This document shows, one piece after another, positions 54,807 to 64,000 of a stretch of DNA of 64,000 nt (position 1 is its first letter; every line of letters begins with the position of its first letter). The translations under genes and the position numbers were made by a program. The notes beneath the pieces were generated by a model. It was not told the DNA's origin, did no database searches, and saw nothing but the letters and a program-made list of their open reading frames with translations. Origin of the DNA: Pogostemon cablin (taxonomy: Eukaryota > Streptophyta > Magnoliopsida > Lamiales > Lamiaceae); assembly GCA_023678885.1 (NCBI GenBank), contig CM042997.1:27224064-27288063 (forward strand). The letters are read 5' to 3'.

Positions 54807-57033
54807 ATGCCGGAGGAGGATTTTGTGGAGCTCAAGTTCAGATTGTACGATGGATCAGATATCGGTCCTTTTCGGTACTCTCCGGCGTCAACCGTTGCTA
54901 TGCTGAAGGAGAGAATTGTGGCGGAGTGGCCTAAAGGTTAGTTTAATTCTTTAGTTTACTTGGTTGTTTTTATCTGATTGGAGTGTGGAATTGAGTTTGT
55001 GTGATTGTATTTTGTGCGCGTTTGATTGGGGGAACAGTGAGAAGTTCTTCATTGAAGATCGTGTTGCATCTTTTATGAGTGGAATTAACATTTGATATTT
55101 CTGGAATCATAGGTTAAGATGGAAATAACTATGCTCTTTTCTTTAGGTTTAACCGTATTGAAACTCTTAAATTGTTAAGCAGAAAAGAAGAGTTTGATGG
55201 TTTTCATGATATAGAGAATTAGGCAGAACTTTATTTGAATGGACCTTATGCATATTCAATTCGTCATACGTAGTTTCTTCTCTCGAATAAATTTTGGTTG
55301 TTGCCTGTGGAGGAGTGAAATTGAAGACGTGTTGCATTCAATAATGCATACCTCAATCCATCAATGTATTCAAGAGATTGTTTTCAGCTATGTTAAGCAC
55401 GTATTATGTGTAATTAGACATCTTTTTTTCCCCCTGTCAGATAAGAAAATCGCACCAAAGGCAGCGAATGATGTTAAGTTAATAAGTGCTGGGAAAATTT
55501 TGGAAAATAACAAGACTGTTGCCCAGTGCAAGATGCCATTTGGAGATCTACCAAAAGGAGTTATCACCATGCATGCTGTTGTACAGCCTTCTTTAGCAAA
55601 AGCAAAGACAGGTATACTTGGACTTATTAGGGGTCATTATACTGCTAACATAGTCACTTGAGTCACAAATATAATTACTCCTAGCTTACTTTAGACCCTT
55701 CAGAAATGTTGATTGCTAGCCCTTCAGAACTGTTACTGCCAGCTTAAATCTTAATTACTTATTTAACTTCTGAAATGCCATTACTAGATGTAACTTGTAA
55801 CCATACAATTTTGCAGATAGGTTTGTTTATCAACCTTTTCTGTGTTTGCATTAAACTTGCTGTTACTGTATGCCATGGGTTGTCATACAAGGGAGTTGTA
55901 ATGATTGATTGATGATCAAATTGAAAATATGGCTGTTATGTACTTGAATGTGTTCTTATCTTCAAATATGTTGGTCGGGAATGGGATGGGTCATCGGCAG
56001 GTATGTGGAAAGCATCAAGGTTTAGATGTTAGGGCATATGGAAGGTTTTTAGATAATGAGGAAATGGTAGAATGGTATTGGAATAGGGATTTTGAAGTAA
56101 CTTGTAAGGATCTATATAAAGGTATCATTTTTGACTTTCCGTTAGATATTTAAATTCAGACACTTTTTTTCTGTTGAGGTAGTTGGAGTCTTGGCGAATA
56201 TTGTTCTTAAATGGGAAAAGACATCATTAGTCACAAGTGAACAAAAATTCATGCAATGAATGCTAGCGCTTTTTGTCCTGCATGCCGTTATTTTGCTCGT
56301 TGTGCTTAGAACATTTGTTTTTTCGTTACCTTTAGGTTTTTATTGTTTCAAGTTGTTAGAAGGCTTTAATTATTTGTTATTATTTCCTCTTCGTCGCTGC
56401 TTCCCATTCCATACCTCTCTTTTTCCGCCTCAGTGGCTGCAGTTGCCAGTAGGGTCTTTAGTTATTTGTCTGGGTTCTCTTATTTCTAGCTTTTATGCCT
56501 AATCAGCATGTTAGTCTTTAATGATTTTTCTGGATGTTTCTGATTTTCTAGCTTTTAAGCCTAATAAGTAGCCAGAACGGTGGGAAACGTTTTGAAATGA
56601 TATCTATTTTAATCTTGTATGCTCATGTGTGCGAGTCTTGTATAAATATCTTTACGAGGAAATGGATAAGTCATGCTTTGCTATTTTCCATCTTTACTCT
56701 CTGACTTATACATTGCTGTGAGACCTGTGATATCCCAATTTTAATTCATCCCCCTTCCCACTTCATCTCGTTCAAATATCATTATGTTCCTGTTTATAAA
56801 TTTTTACACATTATCATGGAGTATTTTATATGGTTTAAGTGTCTTTATTTACTTGTCTACATTATAAATCCTTTTATGAAACTTCTCAAGAAAGGCAATT
56901 TGATTTGCCTGTGTTGCTATCACCAATGGCTTAATTTCCATCTAGTTAGTTGCTGAAAATAACTGTTATGTTTACAGAGAAGAAGGTTGACGAGGCTCCA
57001 AAGAAGAACATCTGTTCGTGTTCAATCTTGTGA
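54807..57033 (+). CDS. Membrane-anchored ubiquitin-fold protein (MUB)
   Basis: Three exons: 54807-54936, 55441-55611 and 56978-57033, all with GT-AG borders (G|GTTAGT; CTGTCAG|AT; ACAG|GTATAC; TTTACAG|AG). They give 118 residues, the usual MUB size. Exon 1 encodes the start of the ubiquitin fold (MPEEDFVELKFRLYDGSDIG, then TVAMLKERIVAEWPK). Exon 2 encodes VKLISAGKILENNKTV, FGDLPKGVITMHAVVQPS. Exon 3 encodes EKKVDEAPKKNICSCSIL and a stop. The C-terminal CSIL is a CaaX box ending in Leu, which favours geranylgeranylation, and the Cys two residues upstream is a likely palmitoylation site. In the family these lipids tether the protein to the plasma membrane, where it binds group VI ubiquitin-conjugating enzymes (E2). 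There is no Gly-Gly tail, so it is not conjugated like ubiquitin. Intron 2 is long (1366 bp). Confidence 0.95.
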
Positions 57034-58408
57034 GAGTGTAAGTTTGATTCAGCATTTATCTTGTGGACTTCTAGGGACGATGACCTGCACCATCAGATTG
57101 TGAAGTCGGAAAACACAATAATCTGTAAACAGTACTACAATACTCTCTATTCAATGTCTGTTTGAGATCATATTCTGTGTAACCGTTGTTTGTCATGTAC
57201 GTGTGTTTCTATAAAATTCGTTGCTTTTCTTGTACATTTGTAGCTGCAGAAATTTTTTATATACTTTGACAATACAAACGTCTTTAGGCCCTATTACCCT
57301 CAAAAGGGTTATACACTATCTGGAATTTCTGGTGAGTCCATGTGTCTGTCGGTTTCTTATCGCGTTGAATACAGCTTATTTTGTTCTCGAGCTGAACTGC
57401 AGATCATAAGTTTTCCATTGTTTGGATGTAACTTCTACCATTCTGTTTTCTTGTGGGCAGATGTTGATTCAGATGTTTCACCCTTCTCCACCACCCACCC
57501 TGGTGAACCTAACTGGGTTTCTTGGTAAACAAATTTCTTTTTCTGTATTTATTTTAGGTGATCATTCTTTTTCTGTACTGCTGCTGTCTATATTATTATC
57601 ATTAATAAAAAATATAACTGCATTGTAGTGTTATAACATCTCTTAATCCCTAGTCTATAAGTGGGTAATTATTTATTGCTATTTACCAATTTGTTTAGAA
57701 TATTATTGAGAATATAGAAGTGGGTAATTGTGTAACTTTGGTTCTTTTTATTGATTTGGCGTATGATCTGCGTTGGTGGTTCGGGTTCTAATTTTACTCC
57801 GTTATTAGCTAATACCCTACCCGAACTGGTATACCTAGTGGGTCCAAACTCGCCCTAAGAACTAGGCGAGTGGGTTGTGGAACCGAATTCGGGTCAGCCC
57901 CACCTGTAGGGGGCATGTGTATTAAATTCAGAGGTAAAGACTTGTGACCGTTTCATCAAATGAGTTGTGTGAAGCAGCTAAAAAATGGCATTTTTAATAA
58001 AAAATTATATTAATTGATGAAAAGTTGAACTATTTTCTAAATAACTTGTACAATAGATAAAAGTCATGGAATGAGTTGCGTGAGACACATTAAAAATTAG
58101 GTATTGAGGCGGTAATATTTTGAATTTTTTTACTCCATATATTGGTACTAAATAAAATTGAAACAGTCTTTGTTATTATATGGGTTCGTACGTATTCGGA
58201 TTGTTTAATAATTTTAAGTTTGATATTTATCATTTTATATAATGAAAAATGAAACAAATAATGAAAATATTGAACATGGACTATAATTCTATGGTTGAGA
58301 CTCCTAGTTTCATGCTAATTAATTTCCAAATAGTCGTTTTCATTAATATCAAAATTCATAAGACAACACGTGATATATAATTTGAGAATTGTTATCATAT
58401 TTTATTTA
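57034..58408. other. 3' flank of MUB gene and intergenic DNA
   Basis: The 3' UTR probably reaches at least 57220. Possible polyadenylation words are ATTAATAAAAAAT near 57598-57612. A GC-richer patch at 57760-57910 has no recognisable content. Open frames here are short and unconserved-looking. Confidence 0.4.
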
Positions 58409-58627
58409 CTCCGTCCACTCGATAGGTCCACATTTTGCCATTTTGGGCGTTCACACCAAAGGTCTACATTTCTCTTTTTAAACACATGGGACTCACACAC
58501 ATCACTAATACAATAAATATATGGGACTCATACACCCCACTAATACAACTACCAACTACATATTAAATAATAATACTCCTTAATCAACGTGAAAAAACAA
58601 ATATCCACCTTTCAGGCGGACGGGGAG
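58409..58627. mobile_element. Stowaway-like MITE
   Basis: Begins CTCCGTCCACTCG and ends GGCGGACGGGGAG, TA on both sides. Confidence 0.75.
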
Positions 58628-58956
58628 TATATTATAAATTCTTTATGAAATAATTTTTACAACGCTTATTACTTTTCATTAATTAAGTATTACTTTTTAT
58701 GATTTTGCCAAATTCATTATGTATTAGATCTTAAAGATTTTAGTGATTTTCTTTAAAATTCATTCTCTCTCTAATATTCTATTCTACAATAAATAAATGC
58801 TAAAATAACGTATTTGTGATTTTCTTGGTATGAAGGAACCATTAAACTCTTGGACAAATACTGACACAATAATAATTACATATTTTTAATTTGAACATCG
58901 CACTTTAATAGTTATATTTTTCTTTTTAGTAGATGAGACTTAACTAAAATAATTAT

Positions 58957-59150
58957 TTCTTTCGTTCCGCCAAAAAGTTCACATTTTATTATATTGGGCG
59001 TCTCATTCAAATGTCTTCATTTCCCCTTTTAGTAAAAGAACTCTACATGTGGTTCATCATTCACTACTAATACAATTACCCAATACACATAAATTAATAA
59101 TATTCTTTAATGTACGTGCAAAAAGCAAATGAGAACCTATGGCGAGGGAG
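58957..59150. mobile_element. Stowaway-like MITE, degenerate left end
   Basis: Begins TTCTTTCGTTCCGCC and ends TATGGCGAGGGAG before TA. A further partial MITE (ACTAATACAACTC words) follows to about 59290. Confidence 0.6.
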
Positions 59151-59614
59151 TACTATATATCCATACGTCCACATACAACACTAATACAACTCTTCACACT
59201 ATATTAAATATTATATTTCTAAATCATTATACATTAAAATATTATATTCAATGAAAAAATCAAACATAACTAATAATGCGGGATGAAAGGATTACTATAC
59301 TAGTATAATATATCACATGCTACCGACGGGTGATTATGGCAAAGTATCACGAGTCGTGTTTTGAATCATTTCTTGTAATTTTGTGAAATAATTCAATTTT
59401 TTTTTATTTTTAAACTAGTAGTATATCTTCTCAGTAGTTAATTAAAAATCATTCATTTTGTTGAAAGTCCACCAGCTCATTGACTGCATAAAACTGTAGC
59501 ATTCTCAATTCTCTGATATCTTTATACTCCATATAGATATGCAAATTATTGTAGACTACAATATGTCCTATTATTATTATTTTTTAAATCTCCATATTTT
59601 TAAATAATTAACTA
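59151..59614. other. AT-rich intergenic DNA
   Basis: Apart from a MITE remnant in the first 140 bp, I see nothing. Confidence 0.4.
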
Positions 59615-59906
59615 CTCCCTCCGTCCCCGGGTATTTTTACCCGTTTGTACGGGCACGGAGATTAAGACGTTTTATTTTTTTAATATATAATGTAAGAGAA
59701 AGTAGGGATAAATTAGTAATTTAAAAAGAAAAAGTGAATAAAGTTGTTGGGAATGATGAATAAAGTGTAAAAAAGTAGTTAAAGTTGTTGGGATTGTAAA
59801 AAGTAGGTAATAAAATATTATGTATTTTTGCCAAAAATGGAATGGGTAAAAATACGTGGGACACCCCAAAATGAAAAGTGGGTAAAAATACGTGGGACGG
59901 AGGGAG
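59615..59906 (-). mobile_element. Stowaway MITE family 1, copy c (292 bp)
   Basis: Reverse complement of the copies at 23515 and 29893, with near-perfect ends and TA on both sides. The 65-codon frame read across it is the same frame found in copy a and is a property of the MITE. Confidence 0.93.
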
Positions 59907-60397
59907 TATTATAATTTGGGATTCATGACTTAACAGAAATTTGATTTCTTATTGAGATAGTAGTATTAGTTTGTTATATAGAAAGTTGAATTCCATTTTA
60001 TACAACACAAGCTAGTTTATATACTCCATAAAATTAGCCATTATATTATAAGTTACGTGGCAATTGTGTAGTCCAATAGTAAAGACATAAAAGACGGAAA
60101 TTAGGCATTAATTAAAATAAAACTATACAAGAAAACAAATAATGAAAGATATTATTATTAAAGAAAATCAAGCTTTAATTAATCAATATTTGACCTAATC
60201 TGTAAAAGGTCGTTCTCCATATACAAAGGAAAGATTTATATTTGTCTTTCCTTTCCACTTATGCTCTGGATGTTGAATTAATTCCATATAGATTATTAAA
60301 TTGTAATTAAAAAAAAAAAAACAATTACGTATTTAATCTAATATCAATAATTGAGTTGACAAATTAACGTAGACTTGAATAAACAATCTGCATGAAG
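59907..60397 (-). other. 3' flank of the GRAS gene
   Basis: AT-rich. The 3' UTR of the leftward GRAS gene must lie here. No clear polyadenylation signal can be singled out. Confidence 0.4.
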
Positions 60398-62531
60398 TTA
60401 GCATCTCCATGCAGAGGCAGCAAGAATATGCCTATCTTGCCACCCTAATAGCAAACACCCATTATCTTCTGTCAATCTATAGCCATCGCATGAATATAGT
60501 CCCAATAGTATTCTTGATTGTGTTACTGCATTTGGACTCAATGGCACTCCATGGAATCCTTTCCCTTCCATGGTTTTCCTCCATTTTTCGAGCCTTTCGT
60601 GTCGCATCGTTCGCTCGCCCCCCTCGTGCGCCACGATGTTCTTGATCTCTGGGGCGAAGACGTGGTGCTCCACCTTGTTTCGCTGCGCTGAGTCGGGTGG
60701 GAACGTCGCGTCTAAAGAGTCGAAAATCGCGGAGTAGTAGTGGAGGGCCTCGAGGAAGCGGCCTAAGAAGAAGGGACCATTGTGGCTGGCTTCTTGTTCC
60801 ACTATGGTTACTATGTTTGGTGCTTGGTCTCTGATCATGGTTAGTAGGTTCCCGAGGCAGTTCCCCGGGACCCTGTGGAGGCGGTTAACCGAGTTAACCG
60901 CCAGAGCTTCACCGACCCTTCGGTTGAACATGTGGGGCTTGAGATCTTCAAGGTCTTCACCAACAGGGTGGAATTCAAATGGGACTTGAAGAGAGTGAGC
61001 CAGATCAGTCAAGCATCTTCCTGTTTCTCTTACTGATTCGAGACATGGCCCGACTCCTGTGATCCGGAGAAACGGAGCCCCACCCGGTCTTGCAGCTAAG
61101 GCTTGCATGAAAGCAGGCCATTGGTAGCCTTGGAGGATGTCTAGGTCGATTACATGGACGCGCTCTTCGGCCTCAAACGCTTCGAAGATTGCTTGATTTG
61201 CTGTGAAGTGAGCAAACTTTATGTAGGGGCAAGCTTGATAGAGGATTTGATAAATCTTGAGGATTTCTAAGTTGTTTGGAGGTAATGGATTGAATGGCCT
61301 TGCGTTGGAGGTACTAGGTTTGTTTGTAAGAGTAGCAGCTATTTTCGCGCTGAGGGCGTCCGCGAAGCAAGCTGCTACTCGTTGCATCGAGTCTCCGATG
61401 GGCGAGACGACACGGTTGAGGTGTTGGAGGTACCTCCTTGCTAACATGTAGTCCTCCTTAGAGACTGCCTCTGCACAGGCTAGGAGGAGGTGTACTAGTT
61501 GGAGTCCACTGTCTTGTTCCTGTTTACATATGACAACACCAGAATAGGATATTACTACATATTCTTGATGTCTTTTCTAGTTCATGAAAGTCTCAATTTT
61601 GGTCACTTAAATTGACTACCTGCTCTGGTTCAGGAACTGGTACCATCAAAGTGTTGTGCAAATTTGGGAGCTGATTATGGTGGTGGTGGAGTGTCGGGTG
61701 GTGGTGGAGCTGCCGTTGCAGCCGTTGTTGTTGCTCCTCCTCCTGTTGTCTTTCCTGCTGCAACTGTTGTGACAGGGGAACCGAAGCAGGCTGATCCGAT
61801 TCACAGAATCGGGTCGAATTAGGCATTGCCAAGTAGTCCAAAAGGTCAGGCACTGTTGTTAAAGCATCATAACAGTCAGCAGCAAGGGGTTCTTCACCAC
61901 CTCCTGGGACCTTCATCGGAGAAAAGACGACGAAATCTTTGTCTTTCTGATCATAACCATCATCCAACAGGGTGTCAAGAGCCGGAAGTGAGAGGCTCTC
62001 AACTTGATCAACTTGCATGAACTGGTTGTTTGGAGAGTTGAGCACCCTGTTGAGAGGACTGAGTCCCTTCCCCTTGTGAGGCCCGAGGGGAGACGAGAAG
62101 CGGGGCGGAGACGAGGCGATGAGGCCGTGCACCATCTGACCATAGCTGTAGCCATATGCAGGCTGTGGTGATGATGTGTTCCTAACAGGTGAACACATCA
62201 TGAAATCAGCAGCATCAAGTTGATCAGAGAAGATGGACTCCCAAAGGGAGTAATCAGGTGATTGGATCTGAAGATCAACATCTCCATTTTCTTCATATTT
62301 CAGACATGGGATTGTGAGATTTGTTGGGTTGATCAAGCTGTTGAGGCTACCAACTGGGGTTAAATTGTTGTGGGTTTCAACATCTGATGAAGAAGAGTTC
62401 TTGATCACATCTGAAACTGATGATGCATCTGATGATGTTTGCTCTTGTTTTGTGCAAGATTTCTCTCTAGATTTCAGACATCCCAATTTTGTACTAATGA
62501 TTTCAGTGCTATCACTCTTTAGATTCCCCAT
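60398..62531 (-). CDS. RAM1: GRAS transcription factor, RAM1-like
   Basis: Two exons on the minus strand, 62531-61620 and 61519-60398, with a 100-bp phase-0 intron (CAG|GTAGTC ... AACAG|GAACAAG), give 677 residues. An in-frame stop seven codons upstream (62550-62552) supports the start. The N-terminal 300 residues are low-complexity: Ser-rich, with the block DYSLWESIFSDQLD, then Gln/Glu- and His-rich runs just before the intron. The GRAS domain (residues about 311-677) opens with LQLVHLLLACAEAV (LHRI), has VHVIDLDILQGYQWPAFMQA (VHIID, from residue 425), an LHRII region (NIVTIVEQEASHNGPFFLGR), the PFYRE-region EHHVFAPEIKNIV, and ends GWQDRHILAASAWRC (SAW). The VHIID and SAW wording matches RAM1 as I remember it, a regulator of arbuscule branching and lipid supply genes in mycorrhizal roots, acting in the nucleus downstream of CYCLOPS. 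Membership of GRAS is certain; the RAM1 assignment is likely but needs a tree. Confidence 0.93.
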
Positions 62532-64000
62532 TTCAACCCACTCTCTCCCTCAAAGGCTTCCAAATTTAGGTTTCAAAATATATTGCTACATTTTATGAAA
62601 TGAAGACATATTTCTTCTCTTGTTTTTGAGGAGTTAGAAAATTTAGGGGGTATGTGTTTCCATCTCTTTTTATTTGAGGAGATGGGCTTGTCTTGTTGCA
62701 AGAAATTGCCCTAGAAAACTCAATGGCAAGGGAATGTAGGGACAAAACTATAAATTAAGGCAAAATCCTTGTATGAGACTGTCTCACTGAATAATTTTCG
62801 TGGGATTTTGTGTGACAGATAGGAAGTGATAACATTTTAATGTAAAGTGATACTCAATTGGTGAAAAATGATAAATGTTTTTCATGAACAAATGCGTACA
62901 ATTGTTTTCACGTGAATTAAGAAAAAATCTTTTTTAAAATTAATTTTATTAACATTTTAATAATAATTTTGTCATTTTAATTAATAAAAGTTTTAATACT
63001 AATATTTTTGTCTTTTTAATTAATAAAAAATATAAAGTATGCTATTAAAATAATGGATGAAAAAATTTGAAATTAAAGTGTATTGTTAGGTTATATGTTG
63101 AATGATTTTATTATTTTTAGATTATTTACAATATAACAGAACAAACGAAAATAAAAATTGATGTAATTGATTGAGACGGAGGAGTAATTATAATTCGGTT
63201 TTTGTTCCATGGAGCCTTCTAAAAGAGAAATAACAGCTAAATGATTAAAAACATACTCTTATCTTATTCTTAAGTTACGATTATACATAAGAAATAATCT
63301 AATTAATTGCTATTAGGGGCTCATAATTTCATTCTCGAATTCGAAAAACACATGCAACGTAATAATAATTTTGTAATAAATACGATCGAAATATGAATAA
63401 TCTAAATAAAGTTGGACAATAGATCATCATTGTTATAATCATATAATTTCAACACATCATTGTATTTTTGGTTGATTTCAAGATATAAAAATTGTCATTT
63501 TCTATAATTAATGTTTTAGCCATTGTTGGTGTGCAGTAATAAGGTTAACAAGAATTCTTAACTTAGTGAGCTGTCCGTACTCTCACTGGACTACAGTATC
63601 AGTGATGGGCCCCACATTCCTTGGGCCGGCCCACTTGGAACAAGACACCGAATCATCAGCGAATAGCCCGGATCTGATTCTTTTTATTTTTTTTATTTTT
63701 ATTTTATTAATTTAATATAATAGTATAATATGTACTATTCTATATATAGGAGTAGTATTCTTTTTAAGAATTAGTTTATGTAAATCCGATTTATATATAA
63801 ACTATATTTTAAAAATTATTCTTAATATATTAAAAAAATTACTCTTTGAAGAGTAATAATTAATAGTTGTAAAGAGTAATTTTTTATGTACTAAAGAGAA
63901 TGATAAATCAGAGTATACAAAAATTTGAAAAATAATTTTTTTTAATTTTGTAGTAATAATTTATGTCTTTAAAAAATAATTTTTCATGTATAAAGAATAA
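62532..64000. other. Upstream region of the GRAS gene
   Basis: The 5' UTR should begin close to 62532. The flank is AT-rich. About 62770-62930 resembles degenerate MITE pieces at 32205-32435 and 32735-32945, and GAGACGGAGGAGTAA near 63173-63187 is a Stowaway-like end. Around 63530-63680 lies an isolated GC-richer block with TGGGCC words. Confidence 0.45.
63622..63633. promoter_or_regulatory. Palindrome TGGGCCGGCCCA
   Basis: This 12-bp perfect palindrome carries two TGGGCC half-sites, the site II core bound by TCP factors in plants. It is about 1.1 kb upstream of the GRAS start codon. It also resembles hAT terminal repeats (compare CTGGGCCGGCCCTG at 9051), so it could be a transposon relic. 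Confidence 0.3.

Noticed and set aside
55239..55661. 140-codon frame as a separate gene in the MUB locus
   Set aside because: Only its middle part (55441-55611) is MUB exon 2. The ends are intron, as the GT-AG borders and family alignment show.

Overview
This window is plant nuclear DNA: spliced genes, TATA boxes, a CC-type glutaredoxin, a GRAS transcription factor, a prenylated ubiquitin-fold protein, and dense LTR retrotransposons, SINEs and MITEs in an AT-rich background. The GRAS protein resembles RAM1, a regulator of arbuscular mycorrhiza that is absent from Brassicaceae, so a mycorrhizal eudicot is the best guess. I cannot name the species.

Layout. 1-1731: a SINE and AT-rich DNA. 1732-19958: a nested stack. 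A Gypsy element of Tat/Ogre type on the minus strand (911-bp LTRs, 5-bp TSD CATAG) holds a 1.8-kb solo LTR inside its 3' LTR, a truncated gag-protease-only Gypsy element that is itself split by a hAT MITE, and a young Copia element with 1200-bp LTRs. 20.2-25.7 kb: a hAT MITE, a solo LTR with a minisatellite, a CACTA element carrying a nested Stowaway, and more Stowaway MITEs. 25.8-26.25 kb: an intronless, GC-rich CC-type glutaredoxin gene. 26.6-39.6 kb: a MITE field with no gene, containing CACTA, hAT, Mutator-like and Stowaway elements and a SINE. 39.7-44.1 kb: a SINE and low-complexity unique DNA with a decayed clathrin heavy chain fragment and unidentified exon-like pieces. 44.1-51.2 kb: a Mutator-like element (9-bp TSD) that carries gene-like sequence and was hit by a Copia element with broken gag-pol. 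51.2-54.0 kb: AT-rich DNA and another solo LTR. 54.8-57.0 kb: a three-exon MUB gene. 57-60.4 kb: intergenic DNA and MITEs. 60.4-62.5 kb: a two-exon GRAS gene on the minus strand, followed by its upstream region.

Only three host genes look intact: the glutaredoxin (predicted nuclear/cytosolic redox co-regulator of TGA factors), MUB (plasma-membrane-anchored ubiquitin-fold protein) and the GRAS regulator. Nothing suggests they work as a unit. Most other sequence is transposon-derived, and the insertion order can be read from target-site duplications and LTR divergence. All identities and mismatch counts were made by eye.
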